This document shows, piece by piece, positions 57,811-64,000 of a stretch of DNA of 64,000 bases. Every line of letters starts with the position of its first letter. The stretch's first letter is position 1. The notes beneath the pieces are model-generated. The model was not told where the DNA came from and did not search any database. It worked only from the letters and a program-made list of their open reading frames with translations. A program made the position numbers and the translations under genes. The stretch comes from Polaribacter marinus (GTDB lineage Bacteria > Bacteroidota > Bacteroidia > Flavobacteriales > Flavobacteriaceae), in NCBI RefSeq assembly GCF_022662535.1, contig NZ_JAKQYM010000007.1:124001-188000 (forward strand), in the 5' to 3' direction.

Positions 57811-58385
57811 ACTTTTGCATTTTTATCTGCAATAATCATAGAAACATCATAGCCTCCAAATTTCTTTAAGTAAGATTGAATCGTCGCTCCGTAAGCATCA
57901 GAAAAACGTTGAGTTCCATTACTACGTAAGAATTTTTTCACATTTCCTGCTCCACTTAAATGTGCAGCCGCTAAAATACCCGATTCTGTAATTTCTATTC
58001 CGTTTATAATTTTTCCACTAGAACGTTTTATGTCTTTTCTTAGGATCCATTTATTTACTTTACATAAAGCAACAAAAGCTTTTTCTTGTAATTCAGGGTT
58101 TTTTAAAAATGCATTTGTATCATAAATTCTAAAGCGCTCTAAAGTAGTTCTCCCAAATTGATATTTTCCTAAATAGCCTAATGTATTTACAACTTTATAT
58201 TTTCCTTGAGATTCTTTAAAAGCAACAGCTTCTTTAAAAGCAACAAAGTTTTTTTGAATATATGGAATATTAAAGTTTACATATTTCGGTAAAGAAATAG
58301 CTGCTTTAGGTTCGGTTTTTTTATCCTCCAATGTAGCATTGGTAAATAAAAATAATGTAGTAATTAAAAATATAAACTTTTTGAT
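57807..58385 (-). CDS. Lysozyme-like / transglycosylase-like exported protein, non-canonical start (ATC)
   Basis: A protein with a lysozyme-like fold: AFKEAVAFKESQGKYKVVNT with a likely catalytic Glu (ESQGKY), GYLGKYQFG, and GILAAAHLSGAGNVKKFL, as in lytic transglycosylase-type peptidoglycan enzymes. The first canonical start (TTG at 58331) gives 174 residues and no signal peptide. In the same frame upstream lies a clear signal peptide, KKFIFLITTLFLFTNAT, beginning after ATC at 58383-58385, where ATG would be expected; there is no ATG, GTG or TTG. With ATC the protein has 192 residues. A promoter -7 element TAATTTTG lies 27 bases upstream. Confidence 0.7.
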   Translation of the reverse strand: MKKFIFLITTLFLFTNATLEDKKTEPKAAISLPKYVNFNIPYIQKNFVAFKEAVAFKESQGKYKVVNTLGYLGKYQFGRTTLERFRIYDTNAFLKNPELQEKAFVALCKVNKWILRKDIKRSSGKIINGIEITESGILAAAHLSGAGNVKKFLRSNGTQRFSDAYGATIQSYLKKFGGYDVSMIIADKNAKV

Positions 58386-58411
58386 AATATTATCTTTCTG
58401 TTTAGCGGGTG

Positions 58412-58419
58412 CAAAATTA
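58412..58419 (-). promoter_or_regulatory. Promoter -7 element TAATTTTG for the lysozyme-like gene
   Basis: TAATTTTG on the minus strand fits TAnnTTTG exactly. It supports translation from the ATC/ATT region at 58383-58388 rather than from the TTG at 58331. No -33 TTTG is seen at the right distance. Confidence 0.45.
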
Positions 58420-58463
58420 CAATATAAAATATAACTTAATGATAATCAATATGTTAAAATTTA

Positions 58464-59360
58464 CTAAAAATATAAATAATGAAATTTAATCTTACCTTTA
58501 GTGTTAATTTCTAAGGTTGGAGCAGGAATCTTTATGAAATTGACAACAGAAAACAGAGATTTTAAAAATTTTGATTTTGTTTTGATTTTTGTTAAATCGA
58601 GATCTAAGCTCAAATAAAATTGTCTGTAAGGATCTTGTGTTAATAGGTTTGTTGTTTTAGTTTCTCCATACAACATACCGTCTGCACCATAACCCAAAGC
58701 AATATTTAACCATTTTGGAAAATTACTTTCTTTGTTAAAAGACCATATATTTGCAGAAAGCCAATATGTTTGTCCGTTATAATCTTTTAACGCTTGTTGA
58801 ATAAAATTTTCTCCTAAAGTATTAGGCCTTAGTTTTGCATAACTTGTTTGATGAAAAGAGTATTTTACTGTAATTCTTTGTTCTTTCCAAAGTAATTCTT
58901 GTCCAATTAGCAAACCTGTACCTGCTGCATTTGCAAGAATATCTCCAGGTGATGCTCCCCATTCTTTAGAGAATCCGTCTAAAACTTCTACAGCAGTTAA
59001 GAATGTAAAACCAAAAGTAGCTCCATAAATTAGTTGGTTTTTTTTAGAAACTCCTGCCCAGTTTAATGCTTCCATACTCATTTTACCAAGATAATAAGAT
59101 GTCATAAAATGACCTGCTTTTTCCATTTGCTTCCAATCTGAATTATCATTTGTAAAATGAAAATTAGAACGTGGATAATCTTTATACCAAAGTTGATTTA
59201 AGGCTAGTAAAGTTCCACCTGCTAAAAGGCTTTCGGTAATAATAATCGTATTTCTTCTTTTAAGATGTAAAGTATCTGATTTTTTATAAAATGAAGAAGT
59301 TTGAGCAATTGAAGCAAGTGAAACAAAAAATAAAAAAAAGGATAAAACAATGTTTCTCAT
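58464..59360 (-). CDS. DUF2279 domain-containing protein
   Basis: A 298-residue exported protein (signal peptide MRNIVLSFFLFFVSLASIAQ). The N-terminal half has small hydrophobic helices including GHFMTSYYLGKMSMEALNWAG and WGASPGDILANAAGTGLLIGQ, the DUF2279/YfiM-like pattern; the C-terminal half is beta-rich and may be a partial outer-membrane or peripheral domain. Function unknown. Its ATG overlaps the mltG stop by three bases. Confidence 0.8.
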   Translation of the reverse strand: MRNIVLSFFLFFVSLASIAQTSSFYKKSDTLHLKRRNTIIITESLLAGGTLLALNQLWYKDYPRSNFHFTNDNSDWKQMEKAGHFMTSYYLGKMSMEALNWAGVSKKNQLIYGATFGFTFLTAVEVLDGFSKEWGASPGDILANAAGTGLLIGQELLWKEQRITVKYSFHQTSYAKLRPNTLGENFIQQALKDYNGQTYWLSANIWSFNKESNFPKWLNIALGYGADGMLYGETKTTNLLTQDPYRQFYLSLDLDLTKIKTKSKFLKSLFSVVNFIKIPAPTLEINTKGKIKFHYLYF

Positions 59361-60385
59361 TATCTATTTACCCCTTGTTTATTAAGCCAACGCTGATATT
59401 TCCCTGCATTTCTATTGTGCTGTGCTAAGCTTTTAGAAAATTCATGATATCCTATTTTGTCAATACTAGCGCACATATAAAAGTAGTTGTGTTTTTCTGC
59501 ATTTAATACTCCATCAATAGCAGAAATATCTGGCATTGCAATTAAAGAAGGAGGTAAACCTGTATTCTTATAAGTATTGTATGGCGAATTAATTTCTAAA
59601 TCTACAGTTAAAACTCTTTTTACAACATAATCTTGTCCTTTTACTTCTTTCACGCAATAGATAATTGTTGGATCTGCCTGTAAAGGCCAACCTTTATTAA
59701 GACGATTTAGATACAATCCTGCAACAATTGGTCTTTCTGATTTTTGTGCAGTTTCTTTTTGAACTATCGAAGCTAAAGTCATTACTTGATCTTGTGATAA
59801 GTTTAATTTTTTTGCTTTTTGTAATCTACTTTCGTTCCAAAATCTCTTATAAGCTACTAACATTTTTGTTCTAAATTTTTTAGGAGAAACGGTCCAATAA
59901 AATTCATAAGTATTTGGAATAAAAATTTGAAGTACAGACTTTTCTGTTAGTTTATTATCTGACAAGAATTTTTTATCTAAAAAAGAGGTAAGCAATGAAA
60001 TAGAATCTGCTGCCAATTGTTCTGCAATTCTACCTGCAAATTTCTCTAAAGTATCTTGATTATTAAAAGAGATTTTTAAAGGTGTTTGTCTTCCACTTCG
60101 TAACATGTTTACAAGGTCATTATTAGACATTCCTTCTTTTAGTACATATCTACCAACTTTAGGTTTCGAAAAGCTTTTTTTGGCAGCAATCCAAAGAAAA
60201 GTTTCTGGACTCTTAGAAAAAGGTTCAATTTTCTTTTTTATATCTAATAAGTTATCTGTTGAGTGTACAAATAAAACGTAATCTTTGGTAATTGTTTTCC
60301 CAAATATTTTTTGATAATAATTATAACTTAAAATTCCACCAATTAATAATATGGTAGTTAATATGTATATGATTTTTTTGCTCAA
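59360..60385 (-). CDS. mltG: Endolytic murein transglycosylase MltG
   Basis: A 341-residue single-pass inner-membrane enzyme (membrane segment at about 5-22) that cuts nascent peptidoglycan strands. The YceG-like domain has a LysM-like part (about 30-110) and the catalytic motif LASIVQKETAQKSERPIVAGLYLNRL near 215 with Glu in QKET, then WPLQADPTIIYC and NSPYNTYKNTGLPPSLI. The start is TTG at 60385 (MSKKIIYIL). It is in the operon dapF-GNAT-mltG-DUF2279. Confidence 0.94.
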   Translation of the reverse strand: MSKKIIYILTTILLIGGILSYNYYQKIFGKTITKDYVLFVHSTDNLLDIKKKIEPFSKSPETFLWIAAKKSFSKPKVGRYVLKEGMSNNDLVNMLRSGRQTPLKISFNNQDTLEKFAGRIAEQLAADSISLLTSFLDKKFLSDNKLTEKSVLQIFIPNTYEFYWTVSPKKFRTKMLVAYKRFWNESRLQKAKKLNLSQDQVMTLASIVQKETAQKSERPIVAGLYLNRLNKGWPLQADPTIIYCVKEVKGQDYVVKRVLTVDLEINSPYNTYKNTGLPPSLIAMPDISAIDGVLNAEKHNYFYMCASIDKIGYHEFSKSLAQHNRNAGKYQRWLNKQGVNR

Positions 60386-60413
60386 TTGTAAATATTTTTA
60401 AAAGGATGTAAAG

Positions 60414-60938
60414 TTACTGTTTTATCAACTGAAATAGTATTTCATCTTTAAAATTTCTATCAGAATAAATCCAATCTTTTTTAATACCAACTTCTCTAAA
60501 GTTATGTTTTTTAAATAAGGATAAACTTTTAAAGTTATCAGATGTAATATTTGCATATAATTGATGCAAACCTAAATAAGAAAAAGCATAGTTTATTAAG
60601 ATGGAAAGAGCATCAGATGCAAATCCGTTTTGTTGAAAGTCTGGATGAATTAAAATACCAATTCCTGCTCTATTGTGTTGTGGGTTAAAATCAAACAAAT
60701 CAATCATCCCTAATTGTTTTTTTGTTGATTTTTCTTCAATCAATAAACGTAATTGTTTTGCTTCAAAAATATCTAAATGTGCATTTTCTAAATACTGCTT
60801 AAGTACAAATTTAGAAAAAGGAGTTTGTGTATGGCTTATTTCCCAAAATGATTCGTTGTTTTCTATTTGATAGAGAAAATCTAAATCTTCTGGTTCTAAG
60901 GCACGTAAATTAATATTTGTATTTGAAAGTGTTTTCAT
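60414..60938 (-). CDS. GNAT N-acetyltransferase, RimJ/RimL-type
   Basis: A 174-residue acetyltransferase. NINLRALEPEDLDFLYQIEN starts the fold, and GIGILIHPDFQQNGFASDALSILINYAF near 93 holds the CoA loop QQNGFASD; FKKHNFREVGIKKDWIYSDRNFKDEILFQL is the typical C-terminal RimL-like strand. It may acetylate a protein N-terminus or an amino sugar. It overlaps dapF by one base and is cotranscribed with it. Confidence 0.88.
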   Translation of the reverse strand: MKTLSNTNINLRALEPEDLDFLYQIENNESFWEISHTQTPFSKFVLKQYLENAHLDIFEAKQLRLLIEEKSTKKQLGMIDLFDFNPQHNRAGIGILIHPDFQQNGFASDALSILINYAFSYLGLHQLYANITSDNFKSLSLFKKHNFREVGIKKDWIYSDRNFKDEILFQLIKQ

Positions 60939-61708
60939 TAAATATTGATATTTCCATTAAAAACAAAAGTAGCAGGCCCTTTTAAAAACACATTTTTATA
61001 AATGCCTTTTTCTTCGGTAAAAGAAACCTCTAAAAGACCACCCTCTACAGGCAAAGAAATTAAATTACTTGTTGTTTTGTTTGTTTTGTGCATTGCAATT
61101 GCAACTGCTGTAACTCCTGTTCCGCAAGCTAATGTTTCATCTTCAACACCTTTTTCGTAAGTTCTAACTCTAAAAGTTGTATTGTTAATTTGTTGTACAA
61201 AATTTACATTACTTCCAGGTTCCTTATATGAGTATCTAATTTTTCCCCCTTTTTCTAATACAGGGAAATTATTTAAATCATCTACAATTTCTACATGATG
61301 TTGCGTTCCTGTAAAAGCAAAAATAGTATTTTCTTTCACTTCAATTTCATCAACATCAATCATTTTTAAAGAAACGGTAGTATCATTAATTTCTGCAAAG
61401 TGTTCTCCATCAACAGCAATAAAATTGGTTTCTGAATCAATAATATTTAATTTTTTTGCAAAAGCTACAGCACATCTTCCTCCATTTCCACAAAAAGTTT
61501 CGCTTCCATCTGCATTAAAATAAATCATTTTAAAATCAAAAAAATCATCGTTTTCAATTAAAATAACACCGTCAGCACCAATTCCAAAATGTCTGTCACA
61601 AATATGAGAAATAATGTCAGTTTTTTCTTTTGGAAAGATTTTTGTTCTATTATCTAACATGACAAAATCGTTTCCAGTTCCTTGATATTTATAAAATTCT
61701 AATTTCAT
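60938..61708 (-). CDS. dapF: Diaminopimelate epimerase
   Basis: Converts LL- to meso-diaminopimelate for lysine and peptidoglycan. A 256-residue protein of two similar halves, with the two catalytic cysteines in FCGNGGRCA near 73 and ACGTGVTAVA near 196. MKLEFYKYQGTGNDFVMLDN is the family N-terminus. It heads the operon with mltG, linking cell-wall precursor and strand-processing functions, and is divergent from htrA. Its own -7 element lies five bases before the ATG. Confidence 0.95.
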   Translation of the reverse strand: MKLEFYKYQGTGNDFVMLDNRTKIFPKEKTDIISHICDRHFGIGADGVILIENDDFFDFKMIYFNADGSETFCGNGGRCAVAFAKKLNIIDSETNFIAVDGEHFAEINDTTVSLKMIDVDEIEVKENTIFAFTGTQHHVEIVDDLNNFPVLEKGGKIRYSYKEPGSNVNFVQQINNTTFRVRTYEKGVEDETLACGTGVTAVAIAMHKTNKTTSNLISLPVEGGLLEVSFTEEKGIYKNVFLKGPATFVFNGNINI

Positions 61709-61713
61709 TAGAG

Positions 61714-61721
61714 CAAAGATA
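61714..61721 (-). promoter_or_regulatory. Promoter -7 element TATCTTTG for dapF, near-leaderless
   Basis: TATCTTTG on the minus strand fits TAnnTTTG and ends five bases before the dapF ATG. There is no clear TTG at the -33 distance. Confidence 0.45.
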
Positions 61722-61746
61722 GGTATTTAATGAAGAAATTAAGACT

Positions 61747-61806
61747 GTTAAAAAGCGGTTAAAGTCAGTTAAAATGAAGTTAAACAGATTTTTTGAAATT
61801 GTTAAA
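61747..61806 (+). promoter_or_regulatory. Phased GTTAAA repeats upstream of htrA
   Basis: GTTAAA occurs at 61747, 61758, 61768, 61779 and 61801: spacings 11, 10, 11 and 22 bases. This helically phased direct repeat resembles response-regulator boxes such as the E. coli CpxR box (GTAAA-N5-GTAAA). Confidence 0.6.
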
Positions 61807-61810
61807 ATTG

Positions 61811-61818
61811 TATATTTG
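61811..61818 (+). promoter_or_regulatory. htrA promoter -7 element TATATTTG
   Basis: An exact TAnnTTTG match 22 bases before the ATG. The nearest TTTG upstream (61792-61795) is only 15 bases away, too short for a normal -33, which suits a promoter that needs an activator bound at the GTTAAA repeats. Confidence 0.6.
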
Positions 61819-61840
61819 AATCACATAAAAATTTAGAATC

Positions 61841-63235
61841 ATGAAGAAATTTTTTAGTTTATTAGGAATGGCAGTTTTAGGGGGAACACTTACTTTGGGT
61901 GGATACAAACTGCTTTTTAAAGATACTGTTATAATTAAAAGAACAGTAAATGAACCAATGAAAATGGTTAAAACAAATTTTACCCCAGCTTTTAATACCA
62001 ATAACTCAAATGTAGATGCATCATCTATTGATTTTACAACTGCTGCAGAAAGGTCTATACATTCTGTTGTACATGTTAAAAATACAGCTGTAAGAACACA
62101 AATAAATCCGTTAGATATTTTCTTCGGTAACGGAAATGGAGAAAGAAAATACGAGCAAGTGGGTACTGGTAGTGGGGTTATTATTTCATCTGATGGATAT
62201 ATTGTAACCAATAATCATGTTATTGATGGTGCAAGTGATTTAGAAATTACTTTAAATAATAAAAAGAAATACAAAGCAAAATTAATAGGAGCAGACAAAA
62301 ACAATGATATTGCATTATTAAAAATTGATGCAGATATAGAATTACCATATTCTCCATTTGCAAATTCAGATAATATTAAAGTTGGAGAATGGGTATTAGC
62401 AGTTGGAAACCCATATAATTTAACATCAACAGTAACTGCAGGTATTGTAAGTGCAAAGGGAAGAGATTTAGAAGGGAATGGAAATATTGAATCATTTATA
62501 CAAACAGATGCTGCGGTTAATCCGGGAAACAGTGGTGGGGCACTGGTAAATACACGAGGAGAATTGGTAGGAATTAATACTGCAATTACTTCTAAAACTG
62601 GATCTTTTATTGGTTATTCTTTTGCAGTTCCTTCTAATATTGCAAAAAAAGTAGTAGATGATTTACTAGAATATGGTGTAGTACAAGAAGCGGTTATAGG
62701 TATTCGTTATAATCCTTTAGAAGATAGCGATATTTCTGGAGTTAAAATTGTGGGAGTAGAAGATGGTCAAGGTGCTGCAAAAGCAGGATTACAGAAAGAT
62801 GATATTATTGTAAAAGTAAACAATGTAGAAATTACAAAATTCTCAGAATTAAGAGGACAGCTTACTGCAAAAAGACCAGGAGAAACGGTTGATATAACTA
62901 TAGATAGAGACGGTCAACTGCTTACAAAGAGTGTAACACTGACTAAAAAAATAAAACGATTCATTTCTAATTCTTTTAATTGGGAATTGAAAAACCTTTC
63001 TAAAAAAGAGTTAAAAAGTAAAGGGCTTTCTTATGGTGTAAAAATTGTTGAAACAGGAGAAAGAGAACCTAAGAATAGTTTGAGAAACTTTATTATCACT
63101 AAAATAAATGGCAAGAAAGTTACCAATGCAGAAGATGCGGTTAAGTTTTTAGAAAGTATTGCTCAAAGTAGATATTCTATTATTATTGAAATGATAAATC
63201 CTGATGGCGAAAAAGAAACATTAAGATTTAGATAA
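61841..63235 (+). CDS. degQ: Do/DegQ family serine protease (HtrA)
   Basis: A 464-residue periplasmic protease-chaperone. A single N-terminal membrane or signal segment (about 5-25) precedes the trypsin-like domain with the triad H126 (TNNHVID), D156 (NNDIALL) and S231 (NPGNSGGAL). Two PDZ domains follow: one at about 270-365 (GAAKAGLQKDDIIVKVNNVEI) and a more divergent one at about 375-460. It degrades or refolds misfolded envelope proteins. Its promoter has phased repeats, consistent with stress control. Confidence 0.95.
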   Translation: MKKFFSLLGMAVLGGTLTLGGYKLLFKDTVIIKRTVNEPMKMVKTNFTPAFNTNNSNVDASSIDFTTAAERSIHSVVHVKNTAVRTQINPLDIFFGNGNGERKYEQVGTGSGVIISSDGYIVTNNHVIDGASDLEITLNNKKKYKAKLIGADKNNDIALLKIDADIELPYSPFANSDNIKVGEWVLAVGNPYNLTSTVTAGIVSAKGRDLEGNGNIESFIQTDAAVNPGNSGGALVNTRGELVGINTAITSKTGSFIGYSFAVPSNIAKKVVDDLLEYGVVQEAVIGIRYNPLEDSDISGVKIVGVEDGQGAAKAGLQKDDIIVKVNNVEITKFSELRGQLTAKRPGETVDITIDRDGQLLTKSVTLTKKIKRFISNSFNWELKNLSKKELKSKGLSYGVKIVETGEREPKNSLRNFIITKINGKKVTNAEDAVKFLESIAQSRYSIIIEMINPDGEKETLRFR

Positions 63236-63254
63236 TATTAATGTTTATTCAATT

Positions 63255-63285
63255 AAAAATCCTGATAATTTATCAGGATTTTTTT
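63255..63285. terminator. Terminator between htrA and GAPDH
   Basis: AAAAATCCTGATAA and TTATCAGGATTTTT form a 14-bp stem around one T, followed by more T. It lies 20 bases after the htrA stop. Confidence 0.85.
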
Positions 63286-63299
63286 ATTTACGAAAACTT

Positions 63300-63317
63300 T
63301 ACGAAATCGATTTCGTA
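63300..63317. promoter_or_regulatory. 18-bp palindrome TACGAAATCGATTTCGTA, LacI-type operator candidate
   Basis: A perfect palindrome with a central CG that overlaps the predicted -33 element of the GAPDH promoter. A further half-site ACGAAA lies 11 bases upstream at 63290. The layout resembles LacI/PurR-family operators. Confidence 0.6.
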
Positions 63318-63341
63318 TTATGGAATTATTGAATACTTTTG
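63311..63341 (+). promoter_or_regulatory. GAPDH promoter TTTC-N19-TACTTTTG
   Basis: TACTTTTG at 63334-63341 is an exact -7 element. Exactly 19 bases upstream lies TTTC (63311-63314), one mismatch from TTTG, inside the palindromic operator. The leader to the ATG is about 30 bases. Confidence 0.65.
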
Positions 63342-63373
63342 CAGCAAATTTAATTTTTTAGACAAACACAACT

Positions 63374-64000
63374 ATGTCAACAATTTCAAATTACGAAAAA
63401 GAATTAGCTTCTCAAGCAAAAACAAGAAGAGCAACGGTAGAGTTTATCAATATTGTAAACGATTTATGGTATGATAAATCTATTGAATTAGTATTATTTA
63501 GAAACCCATTAGTAGATAAAAGAGCTAGTGAGGTTTTAAACTTAATAGATTATGCTAAAGAATTTGTAAATAAACCTATTACAATTTTAGATGCATTAGC
63601 AATTGCAAAAGCAATTCAACTATTAGATTTACCATCCTCTAAATTAGATATAGGTAAATTAGCTTATGAATGTCATTTAAACCCAAAACTTTGTGCAGAT
63701 AAAGTAGCATTTGTAAAAAGTAAATTAAAAGATGCAACTGCTGCTAAAAATATTCAACCAAAAGATGTAGTTTTATATGGTTTTGGTAGAATAGGACGTC
63801 TATTAGCAAGAGAGTTAATGACCAAAATGGGGAAAGGTTCTCAATTAAGATTAAGAGCTATTGTTACTCGTGGTGATATCAATCAATCGGTATTAGAAAA
63901 AAGAGCTTCATTATTAAGTATTGATTCTGTTCACGGAGATTTCTTAGGAACTGTACAAACAGATATAGAAAACAATGCATTAATTATTAATGGGACTACG
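63374..64000 (+). CDS. gap: Glyceraldehyde-3-phosphate dehydrogenase, long form (3' end outside window)
   Basis: 209 codons are visible. The NAD-binding Rossmann motif LYGFGRIGRLLARELM starts near residue 134, then IVTRGDIN, ASLLSIDSVHGDFLGTV and LIINGTT, all GAPDH-like. The first ~130 residues are an N-terminal extension characteristic of a long GAPDH form found in Bacteroidota. The catalytic CTTN cysteine lies beyond the window edge. The enzyme converts glyceraldehyde-3-phosphate to 1,3-bisphosphoglycerate. It is read in a different frame from a spurious small frame at 63241-63474. Confidence 0.9.
   Translation, partial: MSTISNYEKELASQAKTRRATVEFINIVNDLWYDKSIELVLFRNPLVDKRASEVLNLIDYAKEFVNKPITILDALAIAKAIQLLDLPSSKLDIGKLAYECHLNPKLCADKVAFVKSKLKDATAAKNIQPKDVVLYGFGRIGRLLARELMTKMGKGSQLRLRAIVTRGDINQSVLEKRASLLSIDSVHGDFLGTVQTDIENNALIINGTT

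Noticed and set aside
61780..62211. 143-codon minus-strand frame over the start of htrA
   Set aside because: It is antisense to a solid gene and to its promoter; proline-rich shadow translation.
63241..63474. 77-codon frame between htrA and GAPDH
   Set aside because: It spans the terminator, the palindromic operator and the promoter, and overlaps the true GAPDH start in another frame; no family resemblance.

Overview
The window is chromosomal DNA from a member of the Flavobacteriaceae (Bacteroidota), most likely a marine genus close to Polaribacter or Tenacibaculum. The genus is an inference. The grounds are a very AT-rich composition, type IX secretion (T9SS) C-terminal sorting domains, a DUF4835/PorD-like protein next to recN, the block bamD-rpoZ-coaBC-porD-recN, a CarB without the C-terminal allosteric domain, almost no Shine-Dalgarno sequences, and promoters of the Bacteroidota type TTTG-N19-TAnnTTTG. 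Coding density is high. I see no rRNA, tRNA, CRISPR array, insertion sequence, prophage or integrase.

Layout. 1-6.9 kb: a membrane ABC-2/M1 peptidase fusion (cut at the left edge), lysoplasmalogenase, a phytase-like lipoprotein, DUF6913, dapA and ferritin. 7-12 kb: bamD, rpoZ, coaBC, porD-like, recN. 12.2-15.3 kb: a T9SS-exported adhesin-like protein and a GT2 glycosyltransferase. 15.3-26.5 kb: a glycan-degradation locus (GH2 beta-mannosidase, CutC, GH20 hexosaminidase, GH92 alpha-mannosidase, FucP-type sugar permease, glycosylasparaginase) whose activities would dismantle an N-glycan down to the asparagine. 26.5-36.8 kb: a T9SS-domain relic, yidC, pyrG, rpmH, carB, a secreted double-lectin protein, a thioesterase and a GlmU-like protein. 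36.9-39.8 kb: an ECF sigma operon with surface beta-repeat proteins, one broken by a stop codon. 39.9-49.9 kb: ttcA, lon, yigZ, a DMT transporter, a HAD phosphatase, ribD, a LEA-type lipoprotein, GNAT, prmC and a flavoprotein. 50-53.9 kb: a rimB-rimK-aspartoacylase module, followed by a DUF5706 (Pycsar-effector-like) membrane protein and an adenosine-deaminase-like enzyme. 53.9-64 kb: a thioesterase, dnaA, a low-molecular-weight phosphatase, an RsmI-like methylase, a frameshifted S26 peptidase homologue, a lysozyme-like protein, DUF2279, mltG, GNAT, dapF, a DegQ/HtrA protease and the start of a GAPDH gene.

Most striking points. (1) The DUF5706 membrane protein and deaminase-like enzyme form a tight two-gene unit resembling parts of nucleotide-based defence systems, but match no system I know. 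(2) ribD and the lysozyme-like gene both have ATC exactly where homology or a signal peptide calls for ATG, and neither has a usable canonical start. (3) Two further genes are broken: the DUF4097-like protein by an in-frame TAA, and the S26 homologue by a frameshift plus loss of its catalytic residues. (4) Helically phased GTTAAA repeats precede htrA, and an 18-bp LacI-type palindrome overlaps the GAPDH promoter. (5) Several TAnnTTTG promoter elements lie only 4-5 bases before the start codon, which predicts leaderless or nearly leaderless mRNAs.
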